64,000 bases of DNA from Xanthomonas arboricola (GCF_002940665.1 NZ_MIGY01000001.1:558001-622000); one strand, 5' to 3'. Counted from the first letter of the stretch, positions 38,865-48,124 are shown. Made by a program: numbers and translations. Notes: generated by a model not told the origin, from the sequence alone.

Positions 38865-39248
38865 CCATGCACGCAGATCTGAACATGCCGGCAAGTCCTC
38901 AAGCCGGATAGGTTGCAAGTATCGCTTCGACCATCGCAGTCGACAAGTACGCCCTTGTTGTGGGCCATCGACCTGGCCCTGCGCACGAAGGGCCGTAGCC
39001 TGCCAGCCCAGCCCAGCCGTACGCCACACTACCCCACACCTAAACTGGGCGATTCCCGCCTAAATTTAATCTGCCACGAAAACGCTTTGAAGCAAATCGG
39101 GGAAAGGGAAAAGACGGCACTTAGATTTGAGGCATGGCCGGTTGTTCCGTCGGCAAGGGACACCACACGACATCGTACGACGTGGTTCGGCAGGACGCTT
39201 TGTGTCTGAACCTCCCCCTCAAACGTCGGCAACACGACGCGCAAGGTG
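38865..39248. other. Divergent gap, BLUF gene to second tonB
   Basis: About 380 bases holding the promoters of both genes. No protein-like frame was found. The right end contains the Fur-like/promoter element described separately. Confidence 0.5.
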
Positions 39249-39270
39249 TAAAATAGAATGAATCTCATTT
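39249..39270 (+). promoter_or_regulatory. -10-like element and Fur-like box before the second tonB
   Basis: TAAAAT (39249-39254) resembles a -10 box and runs into GAATGAATCTCATTT, a Fur-like core that differs by one base from the site before the first fecI. Repression by Fur-iron would block the start point directly. The overlap also argues that the ATG at 39258 lies upstream of or at the transcript start. Confidence 0.65.
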
Positions 39271-39281
39271 ACACCCTTCCC

Positions 39282-40022
39282 ATGCTCCGTGCTGACGGCC
39301 CTACACCCCCACCAGATGGTCGCTGGTCAAAGCTTGCGGCGGTCTGCACTACCGCCGTCATCCACGCACTCATCGCGTGGCTCGTGTTGGATCAAAGTCG
39401 CTTTGAGGCCAGCATTTCGCCTCAAGAAGAGGTTCGGATGCATCTCACCCTTGTTCCTGCAGCCGCGCCACCCACCCTGATCGCACCGGTCCAGTCACCC
39501 GACCACGTTCCACAACAGTCACAAAGCATTTCTTGGTCCCAACCTCGCTTAGAAGCACCCATTGTCGAGCGTCCGACACGGCAGCCCACGCCCGCCTCAT
39601 TACCCCGCATTGGCCCGATGCCGCTGTCCGATGTTGTCGAACATTCAATGGCAGCGTCACCGGGGCAAGACGATGCTCTGTCTCACGCCACTGCTCCAGA
39701 CTCGTCCCCAGCCCCGCCAGGGCCTGCCGCCGGAATGACAGACCCAAATTGGGAGGGGCGCGTCCTGGAGCGCTTGCAGCGGTTTCGGCGCTATCCGACT
39801 ACCGCCAAGGCACATCGGCAAGAGGGTGTCGTCTTCGTGCGTGCTCTGGTCAATCATCAAGGCCGGGTGCTTGCCGCACGGGTACACCTGGGAAGCGGCT
39901 ACTTGGTGCTCGATGATGAAGCGCTAGGCACCTTTGCTCGAGCGCAGCCGTTTCCTCGCCCGCCCCACACTTTGCCCGACCCGGTGGAACTGGAAGTGCC
40001 CGTAGAATTTTTCTTGCAATAG
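39282..40022 (+). CDS. tonB: TonB energy-transducing protein (second)
   Basis: 246 residues from ATG 39282 (MLRADGPTPP). An N-terminal membrane anchor (LAAVCTTAVIHALIAWLVL) is followed by a Pro-rich periplasmic spacer and a TonB C-terminal domain (DPNWEGRVLERLQRFRRYP, then EGVVFVRALVNHQGRVLAA). The C-terminal domain is a clear paralogue of that in the DUF454-TonB fusion. No exbB/exbD is present in the window, so it must share the chromosomal ExbBD. The 39258 ATG sits inside the Fur-like box and was rejected. It likely serves one or both of the local receptors. Confidence 0.88.
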   Translation: MLRADGPTPPPDGRWSKLAAVCTTAVIHALIAWLVLDQSRFEASISPQEEVRMHLTLVPAAAPPTLIAPVQSPDHVPQQSQSISWSQPRLEAPIVERPTRQPTPASLPRIGPMPLSDVVEHSMAASPGQDDALSHATAPDSSPAPPGPAAGMTDPNWEGRVLERLQRFRRYPTTAKAHRQEGVVFVRALVNHQGRVLAARVHLGSGYLVLDDEALGTFARAQPFPRPPHTLPDPVELEVPVEFFLQ

Positions 40023-40032
40023 CAGCAGGCCT

Positions 40033-41184
40033 TCAAAGCGTTTCCAAGAACGCCACGATCGCGTCGCGCTCTTCTTTTTCTAGGCCAAGGGGCCGCAGTA
40101 AGGGATCAGGTTTTGGGAAGAGTGGATCATCGACCTGCTCCCCTTTAGGCTTTGGTCTTGGCATGCCTGCGTTGTAGGCGTTGACAACACTGCGCAGATC
40201 CGTGAACCCGCCTGTATGCATGTAAGGCCCTGTCTTCCGCACATTGCGCAGTGATGGCGTGCGGAACTTTCCACTGTCGTGAACATCCTGAGTGACCTCA
40301 TATCGGCCCAGATCCTGGCGCGGGCGCCCATAGAAATGAAGCCCAAGATTGTGGAAGCGGTTGTCCGCAAGCGTGGGCCCGCTATGGCAATTCATGCAGC
40401 GCGCTTTGGTTCTGAAAAGATGCAAGCCCCACAGCTGCTGATCGGTCAACAGCTCCCGTTGCCCTTGTAGAAATCGGTCGTAGCGATTGGCGCGAGGCAC
40501 CAGGCTTCGCTCGAAGGCGGCCAGCGCCTGAGCAATGTCCGTCTCCGTGATGCGTGATGAGCCAAATACATCCCCGAACTCGCCGGGGTAATCTTCGCTT
40601 CGATTGAGCCGTTCCACCATGGCAGGAGACGAGAACGCCATTTCCTTCCCGTCCTCGATGGGGTGGCGGATCTGCTCCTCCAACGAGCCGGCACGTCCAT
40701 CCCAGAAGAGTGACTCGGCGAAACCAGACATGACCACACTTGGCGCGTTGCGGCGTCCTTGTTGCCGATCGTGGCCGAAGGACACACTGCGCCCATCTCC
40801 CCATCCAAGCTCTGGATCGTGGCAGCTTGCGCACGCGATCTGTCCTGAGCTCGATAGTCGCGGGTCTTCGAAGAGTTTCCTTCCAAGAGCAATTTTCTGC
40901 ACGGTTGTTGGGTTGTCAGCAGGTGTCGGCGCTTTCGCAGGTAAGGGAGCGAGTTCTTGCCATACCGCGCCTTCGGAGATACCAGGCTTCGGCCACGACG
41001 CTTGCGGCCCTGCGTAAGCCAGGCGCAGACACGCAACGTCCACGCTGTTGGATGACAAGGCGAGCGTTGCCCGGCAGTCCCTAGGAACGAGTTTGTTCGT
41101 CCTCTCCGGCACGGCAGGGCCCGGAACACAGCAGGCGGCCAGCATCAGCCACCAACGCCAACATCGCGACTCAGCGCGTGCCAC
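40033..41184 (-). CDS. Di-heme cytochrome c peroxidase family protein
   Basis: 383 residues from GTG 41184. A hydrophobic export sequence (WWLMLAACCVPGPAVP) is followed by two c-type heme sites, CASCH and CMNCH. The typical CCP/MauG stretch FWDGRAGSLEEQIRHPIEDG is present, with distal ligand region KTGPYMHTGGF. Periplasmic enzymes of this family reduce H2O2 with cytochrome c electrons or oxidise proteins and peptides (MauG, MbnH). It follows the receptor gene by 38 bases in one operon, so it may process the imported compound or protect iron uptake from peroxide. Confidence 0.88.
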   Translation of the reverse strand: MARAESRCWRWWLMLAACCVPGPAVPERTNKLVPRDCRATLALSSNSVDVACLRLAYAGPQASWPKPGISEGAVWQELAPLPAKAPTPADNPTTVQKIALGRKLFEDPRLSSSGQIACASCHDPELGWGDGRSVSFGHDRQQGRRNAPSVVMSGFAESLFWDGRAGSLEEQIRHPIEDGKEMAFSSPAMVERLNRSEDYPGEFGDVFGSSRITETDIAQALAAFERSLVPRANRYDRFLQGQRELLTDQQLWGLHLFRTKARCMNCHSGPTLADNRFHNLGLHFYGRPRQDLGRYEVTQDVHDSGKFRTPSLRNVRKTGPYMHTGGFTDLRSVVNAYNAGMPRPKPKGEQVDDPLFPKPDPLLRPLGLEKEERDAIVAFLETL

Positions 41185-41222
41185 CTCTCAACCACCCAAC
41201 CGCATTGACTGACCCTCCTTCA

Positions 41223-43985
41223 TTAAAACCGATACCCCGCTTCCAGCCAGTAGCTGCGCCCTTGCTCAAAGTAAGACGATGACGATGTTGTGCCAGCAAC
41301 CTTGTTGATGCGATTGAGCACATTCATGGCTTCCACACGCACATAGAGCTGCTGCTCGGATGGCAAGCGGAAGCTGTATTCGAGTGTGGTGTCCACGGTG
41401 AAGGCACGTGGATAGCTCACATCGCGATAGACGTCATAGACCTCTCCACCAACGTCTTCACTTCCTTGCTGCACGATATCGCGAAACCCATCGCGATATC
41501 GCAAAAAATTGCTCCAGAGAAGCTCGCCTGGCCCGATATCCACGCGCGACTGCGTTGACAGGCGTGCTGTCCACTTGCGCGCGAAGTCGGTCGCCGGCAG
41601 ATCGTAGAGCCAAACCCGGTTGCCTTTATAGAGCACCAACTGGTCGCTCTCATCGCTCCAGCTGGTTTGGTAGTTGCTGTAATTTCGCCGGGTGTCGGTG
41701 TAGTCGAAGGCAAACTGCACCTGCGTCCGACTTAGACCCCACACCAGGCTGTTTTCAGGGCTCACGCTCAGCGTGTAGACATCGCTTCGGCTACGCCCGT
41801 TGTTCACATACTCGTAAACATTGCTGGTGAATGCGCCCGATGAATCGTTACTTCGAACCGATTGCCGCAGCACCTCATCGCGGTTATCACGACTGACATA
41901 CTTCAGACTCAGATCCAGTCCTTTCCAACGTTGATCCAGTCCGATGGTCCATTCATTGGTATACGGGATGTCGACATCGCTCAGCCGGTTGGTCGAACCA
42001 GCAGATGCGCCCTCGATACTCTCCCATGCCGCGCGCACACTCGTGCGTGTCTTGACCAGGGTCAGGCGCTCACGACCCTCGCGAAGCAGGTAACTGAAGA
42101 AGTTGCGTCCGTAGTAGCGGTTGAGCCCACCCGTCAGGATCGTGGTCTTGTCGCCGAATACATCCCAGGACGCGGCTAACCGTGGAGAGAGCGTGGTCTT
42201 GCCCCAAATGCTGTCTTGGTCCAGACGCACACCACCACGAAGACTCACGTTTCCAAGGCGCACGTCGTCCTGTAACCACACAGCATAAGCCTGCCCGCTG
42301 ACCTTGAACTCTCCTGCTTGATAGGTGGCTTGCCGGCGAAAGTATTGACCACGCCCGGCGACAACCGTTCCGGTGACAGAGGTCAGGACCGGTGACAGCG
42401 AGCAGCTATCCGTGTCCACTGCGCCATTGCTACTGGTGCAGCTTGTGGTGGCATAGGGTTGCAGGTAGTTGTAGTGGTCATCGAGGCGCTCGTAGTTTGC
42501 CTCTCGATGCTGGAAGGACACGCCCAGCTGCATAGTGTGTTCGGTCGCTCCCCAGGCAATGGGCTCCCGATCGAACTGGGCTTGATAGCCCACCTTGCGA
42601 TCATGCTGATCGACATTGCCCCAGCTTCCTTCCCGGCTACTGTTGTTGACGCCCCAATCGAATTCCCGTGACTTGGCCCAGGACTTCCAGTAGTCGACCT
42701 GGCTTCGCCGGGAGCTTTCCAGATCGCTGTAACTCAAGGTATTGCGCATCATCCAGGCCCCGCGCTCGACATTGGCACGCAGCGCGACAACAGGACCACC
42801 AGATTTCAGATCGAACCACGAGTTCTTGGCGCTTTGGATGAAGTAGCGATCATCGGTTGGCGCATAGGTGATGCTTGCACCGAGCTCAATGCCACTGTCG
42901 CTTTTCCAATCGGCCGACAAGGACGCCGCTGTGTTCTGCCGGGTTTGCGTTTTGCTGTTGGCATCGCTGCTGCTCTCATCCCCCGAGGCATAGCCTCGAA
43001 GAGGGATTTCCGAGCGTGTCTGCGTAACGGTTCCAATCAGCCCAATACCGCCCTCGGTCCGCCCTTCCAGTCGCGCCCCGAATTTGAACTTGTCGAACTC
43101 GGGCTGGAAATCGCTGGTTGCAGACTGCTCGAAATCCTGCTCTTGCCCCTCGGGGACGATGATGTCATTCCACACCGAACGCGCCATGCGGAACCAGACC
43201 TTGCCGTGTAAACGATCGCCTGCCTTACGGGTTTGGGCGTCCACCACCCCGCCGGTGAAGTTGCCGAAGGCCGCCGGCACGTTGCTGTCGTAGACGGTCA
43301 CGCCTTCGAGCAGATCGGTGTCAACCGCGATGCCCTGCGACTGGCTGGGCACATCGGCATAGTGGTCAGGGTTATCGAAGACCGGGTCGATGTCGTTGTT
43401 GAAGCTGATGCCATCGATCAGGAACAGGTTCTGGTAAAACGGCGCACCGTTGATGCTGAAATCTGCCGGGCGGATTTCGCCGGCATTGCGCGAGCTTCTG
43501 GCGGTGTCGCTGAACTGAACTGAGGGGTTGATGCGCAACAGCGTGGCGAGATCAGCCTCCCCCCGGGGCGCTGCGTCGATGTAGCCCTGATCCAGTGCAA
43601 CCCCCTCCGAGTAAGGGAACGTGCGCTGCGCTCCGATGCGCAAAGGCGACAGTGGAATGATCCCGCTGCTCGCAGCAGGCGCGCGAAGCAGTGTGTAGCT
43701 TCCATTGGCGCGTGCAAGCAAGCGCAGACCTGAGCCAGATAGCAGGCGCTCCAGGCCTTCACGATCGGTCACATTGCCATCGAGCGATGGCGCCGTGAGC
43801 CCCTTGGTCAAGTCGGGATCGAAGGACAGTGCGATCCCGCGCCCGGTGGCAAACGCGGTAAGCGTTGCGCCCAGCGGACCTTCAGGCAATCGAGTGGGTG
43901 TTGCCTGGGCAAACGCCGAGCTGGAGACGGTAGCCAGGGCCAGAACTAAAAGACGGATCCGTAGGGGACGGCAAGAACGACGCAT
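41223..43985 (-). CDS. TonB-dependent receptor with STN domain (second)
   Basis: 920 residues from ATG 43985; a TTG four codons earlier is possible. A signal peptide ends SSAFAQ. STN domain (LPEGPLGATLTAFATGRGIAL), plug (ADLATLLRINPSVQFSDTAR) and a barrel ending in Phe (WLEAGYRF) follow. The plug and barrel resemble the FecA-like group of proteobacteria (FSINGAPFYQNLFLIDGISFNNDI). The substrate is unknown. It is encoded between its FecR/FecI pair upstream and a di-heme peroxidase downstream. Control through STN-FecR-FecI is inferred from this order. Confidence 0.9.
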   Translation of the reverse strand: MRRSCRPLRIRLLVLALATVSSSAFAQATPTRLPEGPLGATLTAFATGRGIALSFDPDLTKGLTAPSLDGNVTDREGLERLLSGSGLRLLARANGSYTLLRAPAASSGIIPLSPLRIGAQRTFPYSEGVALDQGYIDAAPRGEADLATLLRINPSVQFSDTARSSRNAGEIRPADFSINGAPFYQNLFLIDGISFNNDIDPVFDNPDHYADVPSQSQGIAVDTDLLEGVTVYDSNVPAAFGNFTGGVVDAQTRKAGDRLHGKVWFRMARSVWNDIIVPEGQEQDFEQSATSDFQPEFDKFKFGARLEGRTEGGIGLIGTVTQTRSEIPLRGYASGDESSSDANSKTQTRQNTAASLSADWKSDSGIELGASITYAPTDDRYFIQSAKNSWFDLKSGGPVVALRANVERGAWMMRNTLSYSDLESSRRSQVDYWKSWAKSREFDWGVNNSSREGSWGNVDQHDRKVGYQAQFDREPIAWGATEHTMQLGVSFQHREANYERLDDHYNYLQPYATTSCTSSNGAVDTDSCSLSPVLTSVTGTVVAGRGQYFRRQATYQAGEFKVSGQAYAVWLQDDVRLGNVSLRGGVRLDQDSIWGKTTLSPRLAASWDVFGDKTTILTGGLNRYYGRNFFSYLLREGRERLTLVKTRTSVRAAWESIEGASAGSTNRLSDVDIPYTNEWTIGLDQRWKGLDLSLKYVSRDNRDEVLRQSVRSNDSSGAFTSNVYEYVNNGRSRSDVYTLSVSPENSLVWGLSRTQVQFAFDYTDTRRNYSNYQTSWSDESDQLVLYKGNRVWLYDLPATDFARKWTARLSTQSRVDIGPGELLWSNFLRYRDGFRDIVQQGSEDVGGEVYDVYRDVSYPRAFTVDTTLEYSFRLPSEQQLYVRVEAMNVLNRINKVAGTTSSSSYFEQGRSYWLEAGYRF

Positions 43986-44058
43986 GACAGCGCTCAAAAT
44001 GGGGGTTCCTTCACTTGCCCCGCGAAATTGAAAAAAGGGTCACGGCGACTGCTTTCTT

Positions 44059-45036
44059 TTATTTTGGGACGACCGTCGTCCACCAGCCGTTGGCTCGGCG
44101 CTGAATGGTCAAGCCATGGGTCTGGGCGATCATGTCGAGGCTCTGGTCGATGTGAGCCAGTGGAAACACGCCTGACACCAAGAGATGCGCCACAGACGGA
44201 TCACAGCGCAGCACGCCATGCCGATAGCGACCAAGCTCTTCAAGCGTCTGCCCGAGTGGCTCTGCATTGACGACCAACAGGCCCTTTGACCACCCTGTCA
44301 CTTGCTCGGTTGGCTTCGGAGCGACGCCGCAGCGATTGCGGTCAAACCAAACCGCGAAGCCCGCATCCACCCGACAGAACGAGCGCGTGTTCGCTCCAAG
44401 CTCAATGCGCACCGCCCCGTCGAACACCGCCACATGGGTTCGATGCTCTCCAACGCGCACATTGAAACGGGTGCCCAATGCCTGCATCCATCCATGGGGT
44501 GTGGCAACCCGAAAGGGTCTCGGGGAGGGCGTGGCGTCTGGCGCGGTCGTGATCAGCACCTGACCGTGTTGCAGGCGCAGCAAGCGGTGCTTCGCACCAT
44601 ATGCCACGTCCAGCGAAGTTGCGGTATCGAGCTCTATCTGGCTTCCATCTGAGAGTTGCCGGTGCTGCCGCTCCCCAGTCCCCGTCCTGAAGCGTTGATC
44701 CCAGTTCGATTGTTCCCAAAGCTGCAAGGCAAGCCACCCAGTCGGGGCAGCGAGTAGCCAGGCGCCCAGGTGCTTCATGGCCAAGCGACGACTCGGGCGC
44801 TTGGGACGATCCAACACGGGCCTTGCAATCGAAGGTGGGACCGCCGTGATGGTCCCTAAGAGTTCTTCAACCCTTCGCCATGCCCGCGCGTTATCGGGGT
44901 GCTGCTGCTGCCAATGCACACACGCCGCTTGGTCTTGAGCTCCACCGTGTTCGCCCAATCGCACGACCCATTCGGCGGCTTGTTCAAGCACGCGGGCATC
45001 AAGGGGCGTTGGGGACTTGGTGTCGTCAGGGCGCAT
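44059..45036 (-). CDS. FecR-type sigma regulator (second)
   Basis: 325 residues from ATG 45036. The N-terminal DUF4880-like domain (LEQAAEWVVRLGEHGGAQDQ) is followed by a membrane segment near LGAWLLAAPTGWLALQLW and the FecR domain (TGERQHRQLSDGSQIELDT). The periplasmic tail ends in an STN-like motif (HIDQSLDMIAQTHGLTIQ). The start overlaps the fecI stop by 11 bases, so the two are co-translated. It parallels the FecR of the hemophore locus in layout but is a distant paralogue. Confidence 0.92.
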   Translation of the reverse strand: MRPDDTKSPTPLDARVLEQAAEWVVRLGEHGGAQDQAACVHWQQQHPDNARAWRRVEELLGTITAVPPSIARPVLDRPKRPSRRLAMKHLGAWLLAAPTGWLALQLWEQSNWDQRFRTGTGERQHRQLSDGSQIELDTATSLDVAYGAKHRLLRLQHGQVLITTAPDATPSPRPFRVATPHGWMQALGTRFNVRVGEHRTHVAVFDGAVRIELGANTRSFCRVDAGFAVWFDRNRCGVAPKPTEQVTGWSKGLLVVNAEPLGQTLEELGRYRHGVLRCDPSVAHLLVSGVFPLAHIDQSLDMIAQTHGLTIQRRANGWWTTVVPK

Positions 45037-45520
45037 AGGCCAAACATGCGAGCCAAGCACGCTTCATATGTCGCTTGACGGTGCTCAGCGACAGATCAAG
45101 CTTGCAGCCAATCTCGTCATACCCAAGGTCGTCAAACTGTGCCAGCAGAAAGACTTGGCGCACGGGCACAGGTAACCCGTCGAGCATTGCATCAATGAGG
45201 CAAAGCGCCTCGCAGACGATCGCTCGCTCCTCTTCAGAGGGCACGATTGCAACGGGAACCGCAGCCAAGCTTTCCAAGTAGGCGCGTTCCAACGATTGGC
45301 GACGGAACCAGTTGGCCATGAGGCCCTTGGCCACCGTCGTCAGGAACGCGCGTGGCTCTTTCAGTCTGCAGAGGTCACGCCCACCGAGCAAGCGAGTGAA
45401 CGCATCCTGCGTCAGGTCTTGCGCAACCTCTCGGGACCCAACCCGGCCACTGACCCAGCGCTGCAGCCAAGGCTGATGATCGCGGTAAAGCGAGGCAAGC
45501 AATGAGTGGTCGACAGCCAT
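45026..45520 (-). CDS. FecI-type ECF sigma factor (second)
   Basis: 164 residues from ATG 45520 (MAVDHSLLASLY). Region 2 is GSREVAQDLTQDAFTRLLGG with RAFLTTVAKGLMANWFRRQS. Region 4 is DDLGYDEIGCKLDLSLSTVKRHMKRA. It heads the minus-strand operon fecI-fecR-receptor-peroxidase. An in-frame ATG at 45556 is possible. A Fur-like site lies 54-72 bases upstream. Confidence 0.9.
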   Translation of the reverse strand: MAVDHSLLASLYRDHQPWLQRWVSGRVGSREVAQDLTQDAFTRLLGGRDLCRLKEPRAFLTTVAKGLMANWFRRQSLERAYLESLAAVPVAIVPSEEERAIVCEALCLIDAMLDGLPVPVRQVFLLAQFDDLGYDEIGCKLDLSLSTVKRHMKRAWLACLAYAP

Positions 45521-45573
45521 GAAGAACCCTTGGAAGCAAGGGCGGCTCCAAACCACGTGGCTGACCCGAAGAT

Positions 45574-45592
45574 GAGATTGATTCTCGATTAT
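45574..45592. promoter_or_regulatory. Fur-like box before the second fecI
   Basis: GAGATTGATTCTCGATTAT is an imperfect palindrome (GAGA...TCTC) that shares the TGATTCTC core with the site before the first fecI. Match to the Fur consensus is moderate. Confidence 0.5.
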
Positions 45593-46096
45593 GACAGACG
45601 TGATTGTCGCTGGCTACCTCTACGCTCTAGCACCAGATGACAACTGTGCAGGACTTTGCCAGCGTCGTCAGACTTGGCACGAGGTGAACAGCGCCGACCG
45701 CTGATTGTTTCGCATCGCGACGCAAAGCCAAGCTGCGCCGCTCGCAGGCGGTGTCTTTGCAAGGCCTGCGAGCGCAAGCTGCTGGAGAAGCCGCGGTTGT
45801 CCGGCTGCGTCAGGAGCCGGTCCATAGACCTGTCTCGTCAGGCCTATGGACTGCCAATTCCTCCACCGCGGAGCCTGCGTGCCACAGAGCGGGCATCCCT
45901 GTTCCTCGCTGCTAGCGCACCACAGTGAAGTGCCTGGGGCGACACGGCAACATCAGTCCAGCCGACCAGCCGCCGCGTATAAACAGCGGGCGAGTCGACT
46001 GGCGCTCTGCACTGCAGTGCGCATGGTCCCCCTTCTTCATTGGTCATCAACCCGAATTGTGCGATGGTCAAACGACTTTCACTTCTGAGGATCACC
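45593..46096. other. Intergenic region, fecI to lipoprotein gene
   Basis: About 500 bases with no recognisable gene; open frames on both strands lack protein-like composition and ribosome sites. Confidence 0.5.
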
Positions 46097-46372
46097 ATGC
46101 GACGTGTCCTTTTCTTTTCCCTGGCAGCCCTATGCGCAAGCTGTGCCCATACAGAGCAGCCCAAACAACGCGCTTATGGTAACGATGCACTGCCGAGCGC
46201 CGAGAGCGTAGCGTTTGAGAAGACGGACGCGAGACTACGTTACAGAGATGCGCGTATTGAATGGGATGCAAAGCAATGCGCCGTTTATCAAGGCGTCGCT
46301 GCAGATGGACAGATTCGCAGCGAAGCGCTGCACGATGCCGAAGGGCGGCCACTATGTGCCAAGACACCTTGA
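46097..46372 (+). CDS. Small putative lipoprotein
   Basis: 91 residues from ATG 46097, which has GAGG upstream. The N-terminus is an export signal with a possible lipobox at MRRVLFFSLAALCASC; the -3 residue is Cys rather than Leu, so lipidation is not certain. The mature part is charged and contains two further Cys (KQCAVYQG, RPLCAKTP) that could form a disulfide. No family is recognised. The frame extends upstream to 46040, without a signal-like start. Confidence 0.65.
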   Translation: MRRVLFFSLAALCASCAHTEQPKQRAYGNDALPSAESVAFEKTDARLRYRDARIEWDAKQCAVYQGVAADGQIRSEALHDAEGRPLCAKTP

Positions 46373-46485
46373 CTGTTGCCACGCGCCGAAGGGCCACACG
46401 CGTCCTGTAATCATGACAACAAGCACTGCCCAGTTATAGTCGCGAAGCGACTGACCTCCTCTTGAGCTCGCTACAGCGAGAACAT

Positions 46486-46516
46486 GCCTGAGGCAGCGCC
46501 GTGCGCTGCCTCAGGC
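46486..46516. other. Perfect 14-bp hairpin
   Basis: GCCTGAGGCAGCGC and its exact complement are separated by three bases (CGT). There is no T-run on either side, so it is not a standard terminator. It lies about 115 bases after the lipoprotein gene in the 360-bp gap 46373-46733, which is otherwise empty. It could be a dimer-binding site, a mobile-element end or an mRNA 3' stabiliser. Confidence 0.6.
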
Positions 46517-46733
46517 TAAGCTTAGATAATAGGGATTGAGCCGATCGTTTGTCGGCGCGCATAGGGCCTGCGCTATTACGGCCATTTCTTCAGAGCGTGT
46601 GACCTGAAGTTCAGCGCCAATACCAACGACGCGCACGTGGAACACATGGCGCGCGTCGCGAACTGCACATGCGCACTGTGTCTTCAGACCAGTCTCTACC
46701 TGCCGCTAAAAGGAGAACCCAAGGAGCAATCCG

Positions 46734-47711
46734 ATGCCCGGTTCCCTCAAAACCCAACTTCCGTTCACTTCGGTAAGCGAAACGTTGGACGAGTTGCTCG
46801 TGCGCCTAGCGGAACTCACCCCGCTCAAGACCTGGATCTTTGCAGAGATCAAGAACGATCACTGGATCATCCGTGCCTGCACGGATTCTGCGTTCGGGTT
46901 GAAAGTAGATCAGTTCCTTACTTGGTCGGAGTCGGTGTGTCGGCAAATGATCGTAATGGGCGGGCCGCAATGCGCCGAAGATCTAAAAAAGGTCGACCAT
47001 CTTGCTCAGGCTCCAGCCGCGCTTGGCCTTGGCATTGCAAGCTACCTCGGAGTGCCGGTCAGAATCCCCGGCCAGATGGAAGGAATGCTCTGCGGTATCG
47101 ACAAGCACATAGCAGACAACGAACTGAGCAAGTTCCTGCCGCTGGCGGAAACCTTTGGCAGAGTGCTTGTCGGCGCATGGGCGCAGCACCTCTCGGAGGA
47201 TCAGCCAACTACTGACACACCTTCTGCGAAAACGGCGGACCAGCTGACTGGCCTGCATGATTTCAGCGCGTTTAGGGAATTGGTGCATAGCGCAGCAAGG
47301 AAAAATCGAAACGAGCCAGGTGGCATCCTGCTTTTCAGCATGAATCCAGGCAGCGCAGGGAATCACGTTGCCGCAAAAAGCGAAATCGAGACGGCTGCAG
47401 GCATCCTTCAGGCCGCAACGCGCCCACAAGATGGGCTCGCGCATGTAACGCCCGGAAGTTTCGCCATCTATTTGCCTGGTATCAGTGAAGCGGGATTGCT
47501 TTCCGTCGCGCGTCGTATCCGAGTGTCTCTCGCTGCATGTGGGATCAACTCCAAATGGGGCGCGAGTTGGTTCAACGATCTGGACCAATTCGACAAGGCA
47601 GACCATGCACTCAAGCGTGCAATCTTGCAGATGAGCGGTTCAGCAGAAGCCATTTCGGCTCAGGACCCAGCCCCTTTCTCCGGACGGGCAGACACCGAGC
47701 GAACTGCTTGA
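46734..47711 (+). CDS. GAF domain protein with degenerate GGDEF domain
   Basis: 325 residues. The N-terminal GAF-type sensor covers about residues 12-145 (LDELLVRLAELTPLKTWIFA, then ASYLGVPVRIPGQMEGMLCG). The C-terminal half about 165-300 has the diguanylate-cyclase fold pattern (DQLTGLHDFSAFRELVHSA, then AIYLPGISEAGLLSVARRIR). The GG(D/E)EF catalytic motif is missing, so it is probably not an active cyclase and may be a c-di-GMP or GTP-binding or regulatory protein. AAGGAG stands eight bases before the ATG. Fragments of paralogues lie at 25354 and 47695. Confidence 0.78.
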   Translation: MPGSLKTQLPFTSVSETLDELLVRLAELTPLKTWIFAEIKNDHWIIRACTDSAFGLKVDQFLTWSESVCRQMIVMGGPQCAEDLKKVDHLAQAPAALGLGIASYLGVPVRIPGQMEGMLCGIDKHIADNELSKFLPLAETFGRVLVGAWAQHLSEDQPTTDTPSAKTADQLTGLHDFSAFRELVHSAARKNRNEPGGILLFSMNPGSAGNHVAAKSEIETAAGILQAATRPQDGLAHVTPGSFAIYLPGISEAGLLSVARRIRVSLAACGINSKWGASWFNDLDQFDKADHALKRAILQMSGSAEAISAQDPAPFSGRADTERTA

Positions 47712-47760
47712 GCGTCTCGCCGAGCCGACCCTGCTGAAGACCCGTTGTTTTTGCTCAGGT
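47695..47760 (+). pseudogene. Fragment of a second GAF-protein copy
   Basis: In a different frame, overlapping the 3' end of the previous gene, 22 codons read PSELLERLAEPTLLKTRCFC. This parallels DELLVRLAELTPLKTWIFA near the start of that protein. It looks like the 5' stub of a tandem duplicate. Confidence 0.6.
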
Positions 47761-48124
47761 CGTCTGGCTTGCACGATGCAGAGGGGTGAATGGCGCCCAG
47801 AACCAAGCAGCCTTCCGTGACACCCTATGGCAACCACGCATCATCGTCGTAGCACCGAGCGAGGCGACATCTCGCTATTGAGGCGGACACCCGCCTCGGG
47901 CGACGCCCCGGTTCAGACGACCGACCTCGGACAGCCTGCCTGAGGCGCCTTCTACCTGGCGGAGGTCCTGGACACTGTGCTTCCCCCGGGGATGGCTAGC
48001 GAGGCGCCGCAGGCGTCGGCCCGGGGAGATCGTCTCGATGACGTGCTGACCACCAGGGTCGCGATATGCTCAGGATCGTACGACGCCGCGACGGCGGCGT
48101 TTCGCTCAGCACGCCGTTCATGGC
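47761..48124. other. Intergenic region before the first hybrid kinase
   Basis: About 360 bases. A 7-bp hairpin GAGGCGG/CCGCCTC (47880-47897) is the only structure noted; no gene is seen. Confidence 0.45.

Noticed and set aside
39258..39281. Earlier ATG for the second TonB
   Set aside because: Inside the Fur-like/-10 element, so probably not in the transcript.
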